64,000 nt of DNA, taken from positions 1-64,000 of the forward strand of contig CAJTOR010000010.1 in NCBI GenBank assembly GCA_910577675.1. Direction: 5' to 3'. Position numbers and translations under genes: made by a program. This document shows positions 15,662-23,964 of the stretch, one piece after another; position 1 is the stretch's first letter; each line of letters opens with the position of its first letter. The notes under the pieces are model-generated. The model made no database searches and was not told the origin of the DNA. It saw only the letters and a program-made list of their open reading frames with translations. The DNA comes from an uncultured Lachnospiraceae bacterium (GTDB lineage Bacteria > Bacillota > Clostridia > Lachnospirales > Lachnospiraceae).

Positions 15662-16528
15662 TTAATTCAGACCCCGGAACCCCTTCCCGATAATTTCACT
15701 GCTGTTTGTAATCATAATAAACGATCCCGGCTGTGTTGTGTGAATGAAATTGCGTAGCTGGATGGCTTGGCTGCGCTTCATAACTGTAAGGATAATATAC
15801 TTGTGATGGTGTTCGTGGACACCTTCCCCCTCAAATTTCGTAGCGCTGCGGTGGAGTTTTTCCTGGATAAAATCACAGATTGGTTCCGCATCATCGCAGA
15901 CGATTGTAAAATATTTACAGAGATTTAGATTTTCAATCACACTGTCAATTACCAGCGATTTTGCGAGCAGACCGCAAAGAGAGAATAAGCCGGTTTCAAT
16001 ACTGAACGTAAAGCAGGCAGCAACCACAATAATAAGGTCAACAAAAAGAAGAGCCGTGCCAATATGTACGCTCGTATATTTCTTTAAAATCATTGCGATA
16101 ATATCCGTGCCGCCGCCGCTTGAACCAATATTGAAAAGGATGGCGGAGCTGGCAGCCGGGAGGATGATCGCAAAGATCAGTTCGAGGACGGGCTCGTTTG
16201 TGAGCGGTTTATCCATCGGGAAAAAATGCTCTAGGGCACTTAGGATAACCGAGATCACCACACTCGCGTAAACCGTGCGCGCTGCAAAACTTTTGCCCAG
16301 GAAAAAAAGACCGAGCACAAGCAGGAGCATATTGATAATAAAGTTGAGTGTGCTGGCGGAAAGTGGCAGGCTTGGGGCAAGTACCACCGCGATACCGGTC
16401 ACTCCGCCGAAGGAAAAATTATTTGGGAATTTGAACACGTACACGCCAATATCAAGAATTAATGCGGCGAGGGTGATCATTGCATAGTCCAAAAAGACTG
16501 CTTTTTTTGACTGTGATTCTGTTTCCAT
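15662..16528 (-). CDS. YitT family membrane protein (DUF161/DUF2179)
   Basis: 288 residues from the ATG at 16528, which has GGAGG 11 bases upstream; the frame extends upstream but without a better start. Five to six membrane helices occupy residues ~15-185, with the family signatures NNFSFGGVTGIAVVL and NIGSSGGGTDIIAMIL. The cytoplasmic C-terminal DUF2179 domain has HRSATKFEGEGVHE and KYIILTVMKRSQAIQL. The transported substrate of YitT proteins is not established. The gene has its own promoter and a leader with two hairpins, and no partner gene beside it. Confidence 0.9.
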   Translation of the reverse strand: METESQSKKAVFLDYAMITLAALILDIGVYVFKFPNNFSFGGVTGIAVVLAPSLPLSASTLNFIINMLLLVLGLFFLGKSFAARTVYASVVISVILSALEHFFPMDKPLTNEPVLELIFAIILPAASSAILFNIGSSGGGTDIIAMILKKYTSVHIGTALLFVDLIIVVAACFTFSIETGLFSLCGLLAKSLVIDSVIENLNLCKYFTIVCDDAEPICDFIQEKLHRSATKFEGEGVHEHHHKYIILTVMKRSQAIQLRNFIHTTQPGSFIMITNSSEIIGKGFRGLN

Positions 16529-16676
16529 AAACTGGGAAGCCTCCATCTGTTTTGTATTCTTAGGTGATATAACCCAAAAGAAGGGCTTGCATGCAGCACA
16601 CACAAGCCCATCCGGCGTTTGAGTATGGATGCCGGTTCTTTGCCTATTATTATATCGGAGAAAAGAAAAAAATCAA
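16529..16676 (-). promoter_or_regulatory. Promoter and structured leader of the yitT-like gene
   Basis: Minus-strand TTGATT (plus 16671-16676) and TATAAT (plus 16649-16654), spacer 16. The ~115-base leader holds two hairpins: CCGGC/GCCGG (about 16612-16635) and GGGCTTG/CAAGCCC (16583-16609), the second followed by a weak T-rich stretch. It does not match a riboswitch class I know. Confidence 0.5.
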
Positions 16677-16680
16677 TAGG

Positions 16681-17042
16681 TTTTTCAAATTTGGGAGGAG
16701 AATTAATCTGATTTTATCAGGCAAGTGCCCATTTTTTCCCTTCTTTGGAATTACAACTGCAAACATGGACAGAAATATTTTCTAATATATGGGAATATCT
16801 ATGCGGCGGATATTTCGGATTTGCACAATTGCCCAGATGGGATTTGGGAATTATGGGGGCTGTTAAAAAGGAAGATGACTTTTCACAAAAGATACATAAT
16901 CTCATCAAGATTCCTTCATAATCTTTGGGTATGATGGAAACATAAAATAAAACAACAACTTAAAAAGAGCGGGGAGGCAGGAAAATATTCCTACCTCCCA
17001 GGGACAAAAATCAGAAGATTATGAAATCGGGAGGATAAGCGT
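16681..17042. other. Intergenic region before htrA with one hairpin
   Basis: An 11-12 bp stem with one mismatch (GGGAGGCAGGAA with TTCCTACCTCCC) lies at 16972-16999, directly before the htrA ribosome site, and could affect its translation. One frame at 16738-16920 reads like protein (LQLQTWTEIFSNIWEYL) but has no start; I see no supported gene. Confidence 0.4.
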
Positions 17043-18473
17043 ATGTATGATGAGAATGGATTTGCAGAGCAGGGAAACAGCGAGATTTATACAGAATGTA
17101 AGGTGGTTGAGCCGCAGGACCACAAGAAGAAAAAGAGCGGGAAGCGCATTGTGAAATGGACGGCGGGAATCCTGTGTGCTGCGATGCTTGTGGGGGGCGG
17201 TTATGCAGCGGGGAGTGCATTTGGCACAAATGCAGGGAACAAATCCGGGATCGGGGCAAGTAGTAACCTGGTAGCGGGAGTAGCTGGCAACCCGGCGGAT
17301 GGCGGGAATGTACAGGCGGAACCTGTGAATAACCTGATTACGGCGGCGGGCGCGAACAATTCGGGCAAGATTCTTTATACCCCGGCGCAGATTGCAGAAA
17401 AATGCCGTTCCTCGGTGGTGGCAATCACCGCGAAATCAAAGCAGGAAGTCTACAATATGTTCGGTCAGACAAGGGAATATGAGAGCGAGGGTGCGGGCTC
17501 CGGTATTATTGTGGCAAAGACAGAAGACGAGCTGATTATAGCGACAAACAACCATGTTGTGAAGGATGCCAGCGAGCTTACCGTATGTTTTAATGACAGT
17601 GAGGAGCAGATTTATTCCGGCTATATCAAGGGGACTGACCCGTCAAACGACCTGGCAGTGGTCGGTATCAAGCTGAGCGATATCCCACAGAAGGTTCTGG
17701 ATTCCCTGGCGGTGGCAGTGCTCGGAAATTCCGATGAGTGTGTGATGGGCGAGCAGGTTGTGGCAATCGGCAACGCCCTTGGTTACGGGCAGTCCTTAAC
17801 ATCCGGTTATATCAGTGCGCTGGACCGCGTGGTCACGGTGGATAATGTAACTTATACGCTGATTCAGACGGATGCCGCCATCAACCCGGGCAACAGCGGG
17901 GGGGCACTCTTTAATATGTACGGTGAGGTGATCGGTATCAACTCTGTAAAATTTGCCTCCGAGAAGGTGGAGGGTATGGGCTTTGCCATCCCGATCAGCA
18001 AGGCACTCCCGATTTTAAATAATCTTGCCCTCAGAAACCCAAGGGATCTGGTTGACGAGGAAGACCGCGGATATCTCGGAATTTCGGGGGAGGATGTGGG
18101 TGCAAGTATGTCAAACGGGTACAATATGCCGGTTGGTCTTTATATTACCAGGGTGGTTGAAGGCTCTGCAGCGGAAAAAGCCGGGGTTAAGACCGGGGAT
18201 ATCCTGACCGCATTTGACAAGATGTCCGTTTCCGGTATGTCGCAATTAAGGAATTACCTGCAATACTACAAGGAAGGCGAGAAAGTTGAGATTACTGTAA
18301 AGCGTCTTAATGACGGAAACTATGAGGAAGTAAATCTCACTGTGACATTGGACGAAAGACCGGAGGAAGAAGATATTAAGACCCAGCCGGAACAGTCAAT
18401 AGGAAACGGGGATGGCAATACCGGGGATTTCGGGTTTGACTGGGATGATTTCTTTGGTGGATTCTGGAGGTAG
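17043..18473 (+). CDS. htrA: HtrA/DegP-type serine protease with PDZ domain
   Basis: 476 residues, GGGAGGAT before the ATG. A short cytoplasmic segment and one membrane helix (~38-60) anchor a trypsin-like domain outside the membrane. The catalytic triad is His171 (TNNHVV), Asp203 (SNDLAVV) and Ser285 (NPGNSGGALF). One PDZ domain follows (~residues 340-435, YLGISGEDVG to VEITVKRL). The C-terminus is acidic and Gly/Phe-rich (DFGFDWDDFFGGF), a tail often seen in Firmicute HtrA and possibly a self-binding PDZ ligand (inference). The protein degrades or refolds misfolded exported proteins. Single gene with a terminator at 18555. Confidence 0.96.
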   Translation: MYDENGFAEQGNSEIYTECKVVEPQDHKKKKSGKRIVKWTAGILCAAMLVGGGYAAGSAFGTNAGNKSGIGASSNLVAGVAGNPADGGNVQAEPVNNLITAAGANNSGKILYTPAQIAEKCRSSVVAITAKSKQEVYNMFGQTREYESEGAGSGIIVAKTEDELIIATNNHVVKDASELTVCFNDSEEQIYSGYIKGTDPSNDLAVVGIKLSDIPQKVLDSLAVAVLGNSDECVMGEQVVAIGNALGYGQSLTSGYISALDRVVTVDNVTYTLIQTDAAINPGNSGGALFNMYGEVIGINSVKFASEKVEGMGFAIPISKALPILNNLALRNPRDLVDEEDRGYLGISGEDVGASMSNGYNMPVGLYITRVVEGSAAEKAGVKTGDILTAFDKMSVSGMSQLRNYLQYYKEGEKVEITVKRLNDGNYEEVNLTVTLDERPEEEDIKTQPEQSIGNGDGNTGDFGFDWDDFFGGFWR

Positions 18474-18554
18474 GATGAACCGGAAAAGAAAATCCAGAAA
18501 AGAAACTTGCCAAATGATTGGAATGCAGTAAATTAATAACAGGAATTATTAAGA

Positions 18555-18592
18555 AACGGGGCAGTTGCAAAATGGTGAACTGCCCCGTTTTG
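18555..18592 (+). terminator. Terminator after htrA
   Basis: AACGGGGCAGTT pairs with AACTGCCCCGTT, 12 bp perfect, followed by TTTTGT. Confidence 0.88.
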
Positions 18593-18624
18593 TCAGCGGT
18601 TAAAAATGCTAAAGGGGCAAATGC

Positions 18625-19473
18625 CTACAGCGGCAAAAACACAGGCTCCCTTTTCCTGTACACAGTATAGTAGGAAAAACCAAGTGACAGAAGAAGCTCC
18701 CTTGTGCTTGCAAAACCACCTGCCATATATTTTGGATGGTGTGCGTCGGAGCCAATTGTGATAATCTCACCGCCTAAGTTTTTGTAAAGTTTAAGTACCT
18801 TTGGGTGGGGGTGTGCAAACGGCAGACCGTATTTTTGGGTGCCTGAAGTATTTACTTCGATTCCGCGGCCGGAGGCAATCAGCTTCTTTAAAATTTCTGA
18901 AATCAATTCCTCATAATCGGAAAAACAGTAGTCCGTCTGCCTGCACCAGCTATCAGATTCCTGTGGCAGATAGCGGACAAGATAATCAAGATGCCCGTAT
19001 ACCTGGAACATATCGTAAATTCCAATATTTTCCAGTATGGATTCATAATAGGCGCGCATCCCCTGGCTTTTGCTGTGAGTTTCCCAGTATTCAGGGTAGT
19101 AGGGATCAAGATCTTCCAATACATGGGTGGAGCCGATAATAAAATCGAACGGATAGTGTGCGCAAAGTTTCCGGTAGTAGTCCGCACAGGCTTCCTTTAG
19201 CGCGGGTTCATTTCGCAGACCGAGTTCAACGCCGATACATAGTTCGAGGCGGTCTTCATAAATTTCTTTAAGAGCTGTTAGCTTGGCGAAATATTTGTCT
19301 GCGTCAAATACAAAACGGGTTGGTGCATATTTTTCAGGGTAGAGATAGTCCATATGATCCGTGATGCAGAGTGTTTTAAGTCCCAGGGCAACTGCTCTTT
19401 CTGCCATGGATTCGGGGGTGGATTCTGAATCGTCCGAAAAAGCAGTGTGGGTGTGGTAGTCAGCAAGTATCAT
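18625..19473 (-). CDS. PHP-domain phosphatase, histidinol-phosphatase HisJ/HisK-like
   Basis: 282 residues, AGGAGG before the ATG. PHP metal-binding motifs are in order: DYHTHTAFSDDS near the N-terminus, ITDHMD at ~40, GVELGL at ~80, a central GSTH (~115), GHLDY (~160), EVNTSG, and the final GSDAHHP. These make a trinuclear metal site. Members of this family remove phosphate from histidinol phosphate, but no other his genes are here, so the substrate is uncertain. It lies 35 bases downstream of rqcH on the same strand and is probably cotranscribed with it. Confidence 0.85.
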   Translation of the reverse strand: MILADYHTHTAFSDDSESTPESMAERAVALGLKTLCITDHMDYLYPEKYAPTRFVFDADKYFAKLTALKEIYEDRLELCIGVELGLRNEPALKEACADYYRKLCAHYPFDFIIGSTHVLEDLDPYYPEYWETHSKSQGMRAYYESILENIGIYDMFQVYGHLDYLVRYLPQESDSWCRQTDYCFSDYEELISEILKKLIASGRGIEVNTSGTQKYGLPFAHPHPKVLKLYKNLGGEIITIGSDAHHPKYMAGGFASTRELLLSLGFSYYTVYRKREPVFLPL

Positions 19474-19508
19474 GGCTTATCCTCCTTTTTTATGTCTGGT
19501 TCGCGGAT

Positions 19509-21278
19509 TTAGTCCGAAACCAGCGAAAGTGAATCAATTTTTGGCGAGGCGATTAGCGAGTAGTTTGTATAATAAACAACGAACCCCGGTTTTGCCCCGT
19601 TCGGTTTCTTTACATTTCTTTTTTCGAGATAGTCAATTTCCACCTTGTCCGCCTCCCGCCCTTTTGAATAGTATGCCGCGAGCTGTCCGGCTTCCTCAAA
19701 GACGCGGTCGGGCAGTTCCGCGCCCTTTGAGCGCACAATAACATGGGAACCTGGCATTCCCTTTGCGTGGAACCACCAGTCGTTAGCGGAGGCGAACTGG
19801 AAGGTTAACTCGTCGTTCTGGTAATTGTTTTTTCCCACATAGATATCATATCCGTCCGAGGAGAGATAGTGGAAAGGCTTGCTTATGATTTTTATTTTCT
19901 TCTGTGGTTTCTTCCCATTTTTTACCTGCCCGTAATGTCGTTTGATATAGCCGTAATCCATCATTTCTTCTTTGAGCTGTGCTAAGTCCTCCTCGCTTTC
20001 GGCAATGTCGAGTGCCGTGCGGATGGAATCCAGGTGATTTAGCTCCTCCCTTGTTTCCTCGCTCAGGCGGGAGAGTGCCGAGTGGGTGCGCTTTAATTTG
20101 GCATATTTATCAAAGTATTGTTTTGCATTGTCGATGGCGGATAATTCCGGGTCAAGCGGGATGGTAATTTCCTCATTTGTATAGTAATTAAGGATGTCCA
20201 CGGATTTTTCGCCGGGGGTTACACTGTAGCCGTAAGTGGTTAGCAGTTCGCCGTAAATACGGTATTTATCTCTTTTTTCCGTGTCTTTAAGCTGCTTTAA
20301 CTGTAGGTCGTATTTTTTGCTGTCGCGCTCTATTGCGTTTGCGACAACTCGGCGCAGGTCGGCGGATTTCTGGCGGATGCGTGTAAATTTGTTGCGCGCA
20401 GCGTAATAATCCTCCAAAAGCAGCGAGATGGAGGCATACTCCTTTACCTCGGTTTTATTAAAATCGCTGTAGCAGGTGAGCGGGAGGGAGGAGAACTCGA
20501 CCGGCAGCCCATCCTGATAAATAATGTTCGGCTTAAAGTCCCTGTCTTTTACCTGTTCCATCCGGCGGCTCAGGCAGGAATAAAGGTGGAGTACATAATC
20601 TTCCTGCTGCGAGGAGAGGGGCTGGCTGCCATCAATCCCCGCCTCGTGGCAAAGTTCGTTGGCAAAAACCGGGCTGATTCCGATAAGTCCCTGGTAGAGG
20701 GCTTTTGCAGCGGGAAGCGGCTTTGAGGCGATATGCGCGAGAAAATCCTGCGGGGTGATTGTAAGTGGGTCATATTTTTCCTGCGTTGCAGGAATGAAAT
20801 ATTTTCTTCCTGGAAGCACCTCCCGCACGGAGCTGACAGCGCCGGAAACATGTTTGATACTGTCGATAATCTGTTTTTTGTCATCGCAGAGAATAATATT
20901 GCTGTGCTTGCCCATAATCTCAACAACAAGATGTTTTACGCACAGGTCGCCAAGCTCGTTAAGATGCTCGACCTCGATATCGAGGATGCGCTCAAGACCG
21001 GGCTGGGCGATTGAAAGGATTCGCGCGCTGTTAAAATGTTTGCGAAGCAACATGCAGAAATTCGGCGCGGTCATCGGGTTCGGCTTTGCTGCCTTTGACA
21101 GGTAGATTAAGGGCAGGGAGGCGGAAGCCGAGATAAAGAGTTTGTAGGTGTCATAGTTTTTTACGGTCAGCACAAGCTCATCCTTTTCGGGCTGGCTGAT
21201 TTTTATGATCCGTCCGCCGGTTAAGGTCTGTGAAAGTTCTTCCGCGATATTTGAAATTACAATTCCATCAAGTGCCAT
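19509..21278 (-). CDS. rqcH: RqcH, NFACT-family ribosome quality control protein
   Basis: 589 residues, MALDGI opening typical of the family. NFACT-N spans ~1-190 (ELVLTVKNYDTYKLFIS, FCMLLRKHFN), a helical coiled-coil region ~260-430, and the NFACT-R domain the C-terminal ~125 residues (SSDGYDIYVGKNNYQND, ANDWWFHAKGMPGSHVIVRS, GREADKVEIDYLEKRNVKKP). RqcH binds stalled 50S subunits with peptidyl-tRNA and recruits tRNA-Ala to add C-terminal alanine tails. Older annotations call it a fibronectin-binding protein. The ribosome site is AGAGGTAC. A tandem structured repeat lies directly upstream of its start region. Confidence 0.95.
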   Translation of the reverse strand: MALDGIVISNIAEELSQTLTGGRIIKISQPEKDELVLTVKNYDTYKLFISASASLPLIYLSKAAKPNPMTAPNFCMLLRKHFNSARILSIAQPGLERILDIEVEHLNELGDLCVKHLVVEIMGKHSNIILCDDKKQIIDSIKHVSGAVSSVREVLPGRKYFIPATQEKYDPLTITPQDFLAHIASKPLPAAKALYQGLIGISPVFANELCHEAGIDGSQPLSSQQEDYVLHLYSCLSRRMEQVKDRDFKPNIIYQDGLPVEFSSLPLTCYSDFNKTEVKEYASISLLLEDYYAARNKFTRIRQKSADLRRVVANAIERDSKKYDLQLKQLKDTEKRDKYRIYGELLTTYGYSVTPGEKSVDILNYYTNEEITIPLDPELSAIDNAKQYFDKYAKLKRTHSALSRLSEETREELNHLDSIRTALDIAESEEDLAQLKEEMMDYGYIKRHYGQVKNGKKPQKKIKIISKPFHYLSSDGYDIYVGKNNYQNDELTFQFASANDWWFHAKGMPGSHVIVRSKGAELPDRVFEEAGQLAAYYSKGREADKVEIDYLEKRNVKKPNGAKPGFVVYYTNYSLIASPKIDSLSLVSD

Positions 21279-21317
21279 ATAAGTACCTCTTTTCTATATT
21301 TCTCTTGCGGCTATTAT

Positions 21318-21521
21318 CCCTCCAGGGGGATGCGCATGATTCACCAGAGAAATTTTTCTCCCTTCGGTCGAAGTGAATCAGCGCAGGTATAATATCCTTC
21401 GGATATTATAACATATTGTTCCAATATGTTCCCTCCGGGGGATGCGCATGATTCACCGATGAGTTTTTCTCCCTTCGGTCGAAGTGAATCAGCGCAGGTA
21501 TAATATCCTTCGGATATTATA
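21318..21521. repeat. Two tandem ~93-base structured repeats
   Basis: Unit 1 is 21318-21411, unit 2 is 21431-21521, about 90% identical. Each opens with CCCTCC...GGGGG, then TGATTCAC, a variable part, CTTCGGTCGAA, GTGAATCA flanked by GCGC on both sides, and ends in a TATAATATCC-TTC-GGATATTATA hairpin (12 bp perfect in unit 2). Pairing of TGATTCAC with GTGAATCA gives a second stem per unit. Between the units lies a separate perfect hairpin (AACATATTG-TTC-CAATATGTT). The array sits in the intergenic space between divergent rqcH and the rhomboid-like gene. It is not a CRISPR array. It looks like a REP/MITE-type element or a structured RNA. Confidence 0.8.
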
Positions 21522-21553
21522 CCATGGAATCCGAAAATTTAGAATCCTTTTAT

Positions 21554-21582
21554 TTGACATTGCTGGGCGGAAATCTTATAAT
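21554..21582 (+). promoter_or_regulatory. Promoter of the rhomboid-like gene
   Basis: Perfect TTGACA (21554-21559) and TATAAT (21577-21582) with a 17-base spacer. The leader to the start codon is about 160 bases, with no riboswitch class recognised. Confidence 0.8.
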
Positions 21583-21746
21583 GGGAACGAGTACCGCAAA
21601 AGGGGCTGGAAAAAGTACCCATAACGGATGTAAGATTATGGAAAAAGGTCGGATGATTTAATCATTTGCCTTAAAGTTTTGTGCTGCGCCAAAACTTCAG
21701 CCGAGGGTTGTTCCAAAAAAAAGCAGTCGCAGTATGGAGGCTAAAA

Positions 21747-22691
21747 ATGAAATTTTTGTATAAACTGGAGCGAAAGTTCGGTAAATATTCCATCCGAAAT
21801 CTTTCGTTTGTACTGATCTGCTGTTATGCCGTCGGCTATGTGCTGCAGCTTGTTAGCCCGGGAATGCTTACATGGATGACCTTAAACCCGTATCTGGTTT
21901 TGCATGGGCAGGTCTGGCGGCTTGTGACCTGGATTTTGGTTCCGCCGGATACACTAGGGTTCTTTACTATGCTTATGCTTTATTTTTATTTTGCGATCGG
22001 CACGATGCTCGAGCGTACCTGGGGGACATTCCGCTATAATTTTTATATCTTCGGCGGTATGCTCTTCACGATCATCGGGAGTTTTCTGGTAATGGGGTAT
22101 GCCTATCTTGACAGCGATTACAGTCTGATGATTAAACTGTATGGGGCGGAGAGCTTTTTCACATCGATAGCGGGTGGGTGGTTCCGCTTGTTTTCAACCT
22201 ATTATGTCAACATGTCGATCTACCTGGCATTTGCAGCAACCTTCCCGGAGCAGGTGATCTATCTGATGTACGTGCTGCCGATCAAAGTCAAGTACCTCGG
22301 CATTATGTACGCCGTGATGGTAGTGTATGAGTTTATAAAGTTTGATACGGTGGGGCGCATAATTATCGGGGCTTCGCTTTTAAACTTTGTTGTATTCTTC
22401 CTGCTCACCCGGAATTACAGGCGTATCTCGCCACAGGAGATCAACCGCAAGCGCAAATTTAAACAGGCAGTCCGGGGAGCCGGGGGGAGCAATGTATCGC
22501 AGTTTAAAGGGAGGAATGTGATTACGAGGCACCGCTGTGCAGTTTGTGGGAGGACGGAGCTGGATGACGATTCGTTAGAATTCCGCTTCTGCTCGAAATG
22601 CGAAGGGAATTACGAGTACTGCTCGGAACATTTGTATACACATGAACATGTGCATGCCAGACGGACGGATGGCAATAACGGGGAGTTTTAA
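21747..22691 (+). CDS. Rhomboid/Der1-like membrane protein with C-terminal zinc ribbon
   Basis: 314 residues from the ATG at 21747, preceded by GGAGG; in-frame sequence upstream lacks a ribosome site. Five to six membrane helices (~20-220) have rhomboid/Der1-like order: NPYLVLHGQVWRLVTWILVPP, GTMLERTWGTFRYNFYIFGG, FAATFPEQVIYLMYVLPIKVK. The rhomboid catalytic GxSG serine and the paired His are not present, so it should not be a protease. The cytoplasmic tail ends in a Cys/His cluster (HRCAVCGRTE, RFCSKCEGNYEYCSEH, HEHVH) that looks like a zinc ribbon. Function unknown; a membrane-protein quality-control role is possible given the Der1-like fold and the rqcH neighbour. Confidence 0.7.
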   Translation: MKFLYKLERKFGKYSIRNLSFVLICCYAVGYVLQLVSPGMLTWMTLNPYLVLHGQVWRLVTWILVPPDTLGFFTMLMLYFYFAIGTMLERTWGTFRYNFYIFGGMLFTIIGSFLVMGYAYLDSDYSLMIKLYGAESFFTSIAGGWFRLFSTYYVNMSIYLAFAATFPEQVIYLMYVLPIKVKYLGIMYAVMVVYEFIKFDTVGRIIIGASLLNFVVFFLLTRNYRRISPQEINRKRKFKQAVRGAGGSNVSQFKGRNVITRHRCAVCGRTELDDDSLEFRFCSKCEGNYEYCSEHLYTHEHVHARRTDGNNGEF

Positions 22692-22755
22692 CCTGTTGCG
22701 ATAGCAGCATAGGGGCATAATTTCCTATGACTTTTGCCAGGAAAGGGTTTTTAGT

Positions 22756-23964
22756 ATGGGGGCATTGTGGATGGGAGGAATCAGGGGGCTTTTTTCGCGC
22801 AAAAAGCTTTTGATAGTACTGGCGGGGATTTTGATTGCCGCCACCCTGTTTTTCTTTTTGCGCGGGGTGGGAGGACAGCTTGATGCATCCGAGCGCGTTG
22901 CAATCGGCATCGTGAACAGGGATGATTCCCTCTATTCAAAAATGCTGCTTTCCTTCTACGAGGAAAATGGGCTGTTTACTTCATACGTTTCCGTATATAT
23001 CGGGGAGGAGGAAGAGGTGCAGGGCTGGTTTGAGGAGGGGAGGCTTGATATGTATCTGGTTATCCCAGAGAATTTTGCAGACAGCATGACATATCTTGAA
23101 CATCTCCCGGTTCAGGCTGTAATATCCACCAGAAAACCCGCGGTGGAGATTATGTTAACAAACCTGCTTAAAGCGTATGAAAAATATATTTCCTCGGTGG
23201 AATTGCACTGTGTGGCACTCTATCAGGTAATGCTGCTTTCCGGGATGCCAAAGGAACAGGCAAATGAGATGAATGACCGGATATCGGTTCAGTTGATTCT
23301 CAAAGCACTCTCAAAAAGCGATTTTTTTGAGTGGTATATTTTGGAAAATTATGGAAATATAGAGCTGGCTTCCTACTATCTGCACGACGCGGCGCTCTTG
23401 CTCCTCACTTTTTTTGCACTTCTTGCCGGGGTGGGCTTTTTGAGGGGGCATCACGCGGGAATCAATGCGCGTCTTGCAGCGATGGGCGTTTCGGGATTCG
23501 TGGTTCTGTGGCAGAAGGAGCTTTTTTTCGGGAGTCTGGTTGCCGCGGGGGGAATAATCTTTGCTGTTTTGTTTTATTTTCTTGGAGTATCCTGCCCGTG
23601 GCAGGTATTTTTGCTTTTTTTCCTGTACGCGTTTTTGGCGGGGGCATTTATGCTGTTTGTAGCGGCGGCATTTAGGAAAATGAGAAATTATCTGCTTGCA
23701 TCGAACATGCTTCTTTTGCTTGGCGCAGTCCTTGGCGGGGGACTGATTCCGTTTATGTACCTGCCTGCCGGGATGCGCAAAATAGCGCGTTTTTTGCCGA
23801 ACTACAATTTTTTGCGCCTGATTTTTGATGCGGGGCAGGGAAAACTTTCTTTGCGGGGGCTTTTTATTGTGGGGGCGGTCTGTGTGGTCTGTGCCGCGCT
23901 GCTTATTTTTGGTGCGGGGAGTTTGTATGGCAGGGGGGAGGGAAGAAGCCGTGGGAACACTTAG
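22756..23964 (+). CDS. ABC-2 type permease (first of a pair)
   Basis: 402 residues. One N-terminal helix (LLIVLAGILIAATLFFFL) is followed by a ~170-residue extracytoplasmic domain (VAIGIVNRDDSLYSKMLLSF ...) and then five to six helices. This is the ABC-2 (DrrB/YhgE-like) permease pattern used for export of drugs, peptides or glycans. The next gene encodes a paralogous permease and overlaps it by 38 bases, so the two probably form a heterodimer. No ATP-binding subunit gene is adjacent; it must be supplied from elsewhere or has been lost. The start has GGAAAGGG upstream. Confidence 0.75.
   Translation: MGALWMGGIRGLFSRKKLLIVLAGILIAATLFFFLRGVGGQLDASERVAIGIVNRDDSLYSKMLLSFYEENGLFTSYVSVYIGEEEEVQGWFEEGRLDMYLVIPENFADSMTYLEHLPVQAVISTRKPAVEIMLTNLLKAYEKYISSVELHCVALYQVMLLSGMPKEQANEMNDRISVQLILKALSKSDFFEWYILENYGNIELASYYLHDAALLLLTFFALLAGVGFLRGHHAGINARLAAMGVSGFVVLWQKELFFGSLVAAGGIIFAVLFYFLGVSCPWQVFLLFFLYAFLAGAFMLFVAAAFRKMRNYLLASNMLLLLGAVLGGGLIPFMYLPAGMRKIARFLPNYNFLRLIFDAGQGKLSLRGLFIVGAVCVVCAALLIFGAGSLYGRGEGRSRGNT

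Noticed and set aside
16738..16920. Plus-strand frame LQLQTWTEIFSNIWEYL...
   Set aside because: Reads like protein but has no start, no ribosome site and no family; could be a remnant.
21318..21521. CRISPR array
   Set aside because: Only two units of ~93 bases with internal dyad symmetry and a 19-base spacer that is itself a hairpin; no cas genes nearby.
21597..21746. Riboswitch in the rhomboid-like leader
   Set aside because: I compared it by eye with c-di-AMP, c-di-GMP, guanidine, ZTP, THF and fluoride consensus patterns and found no match.
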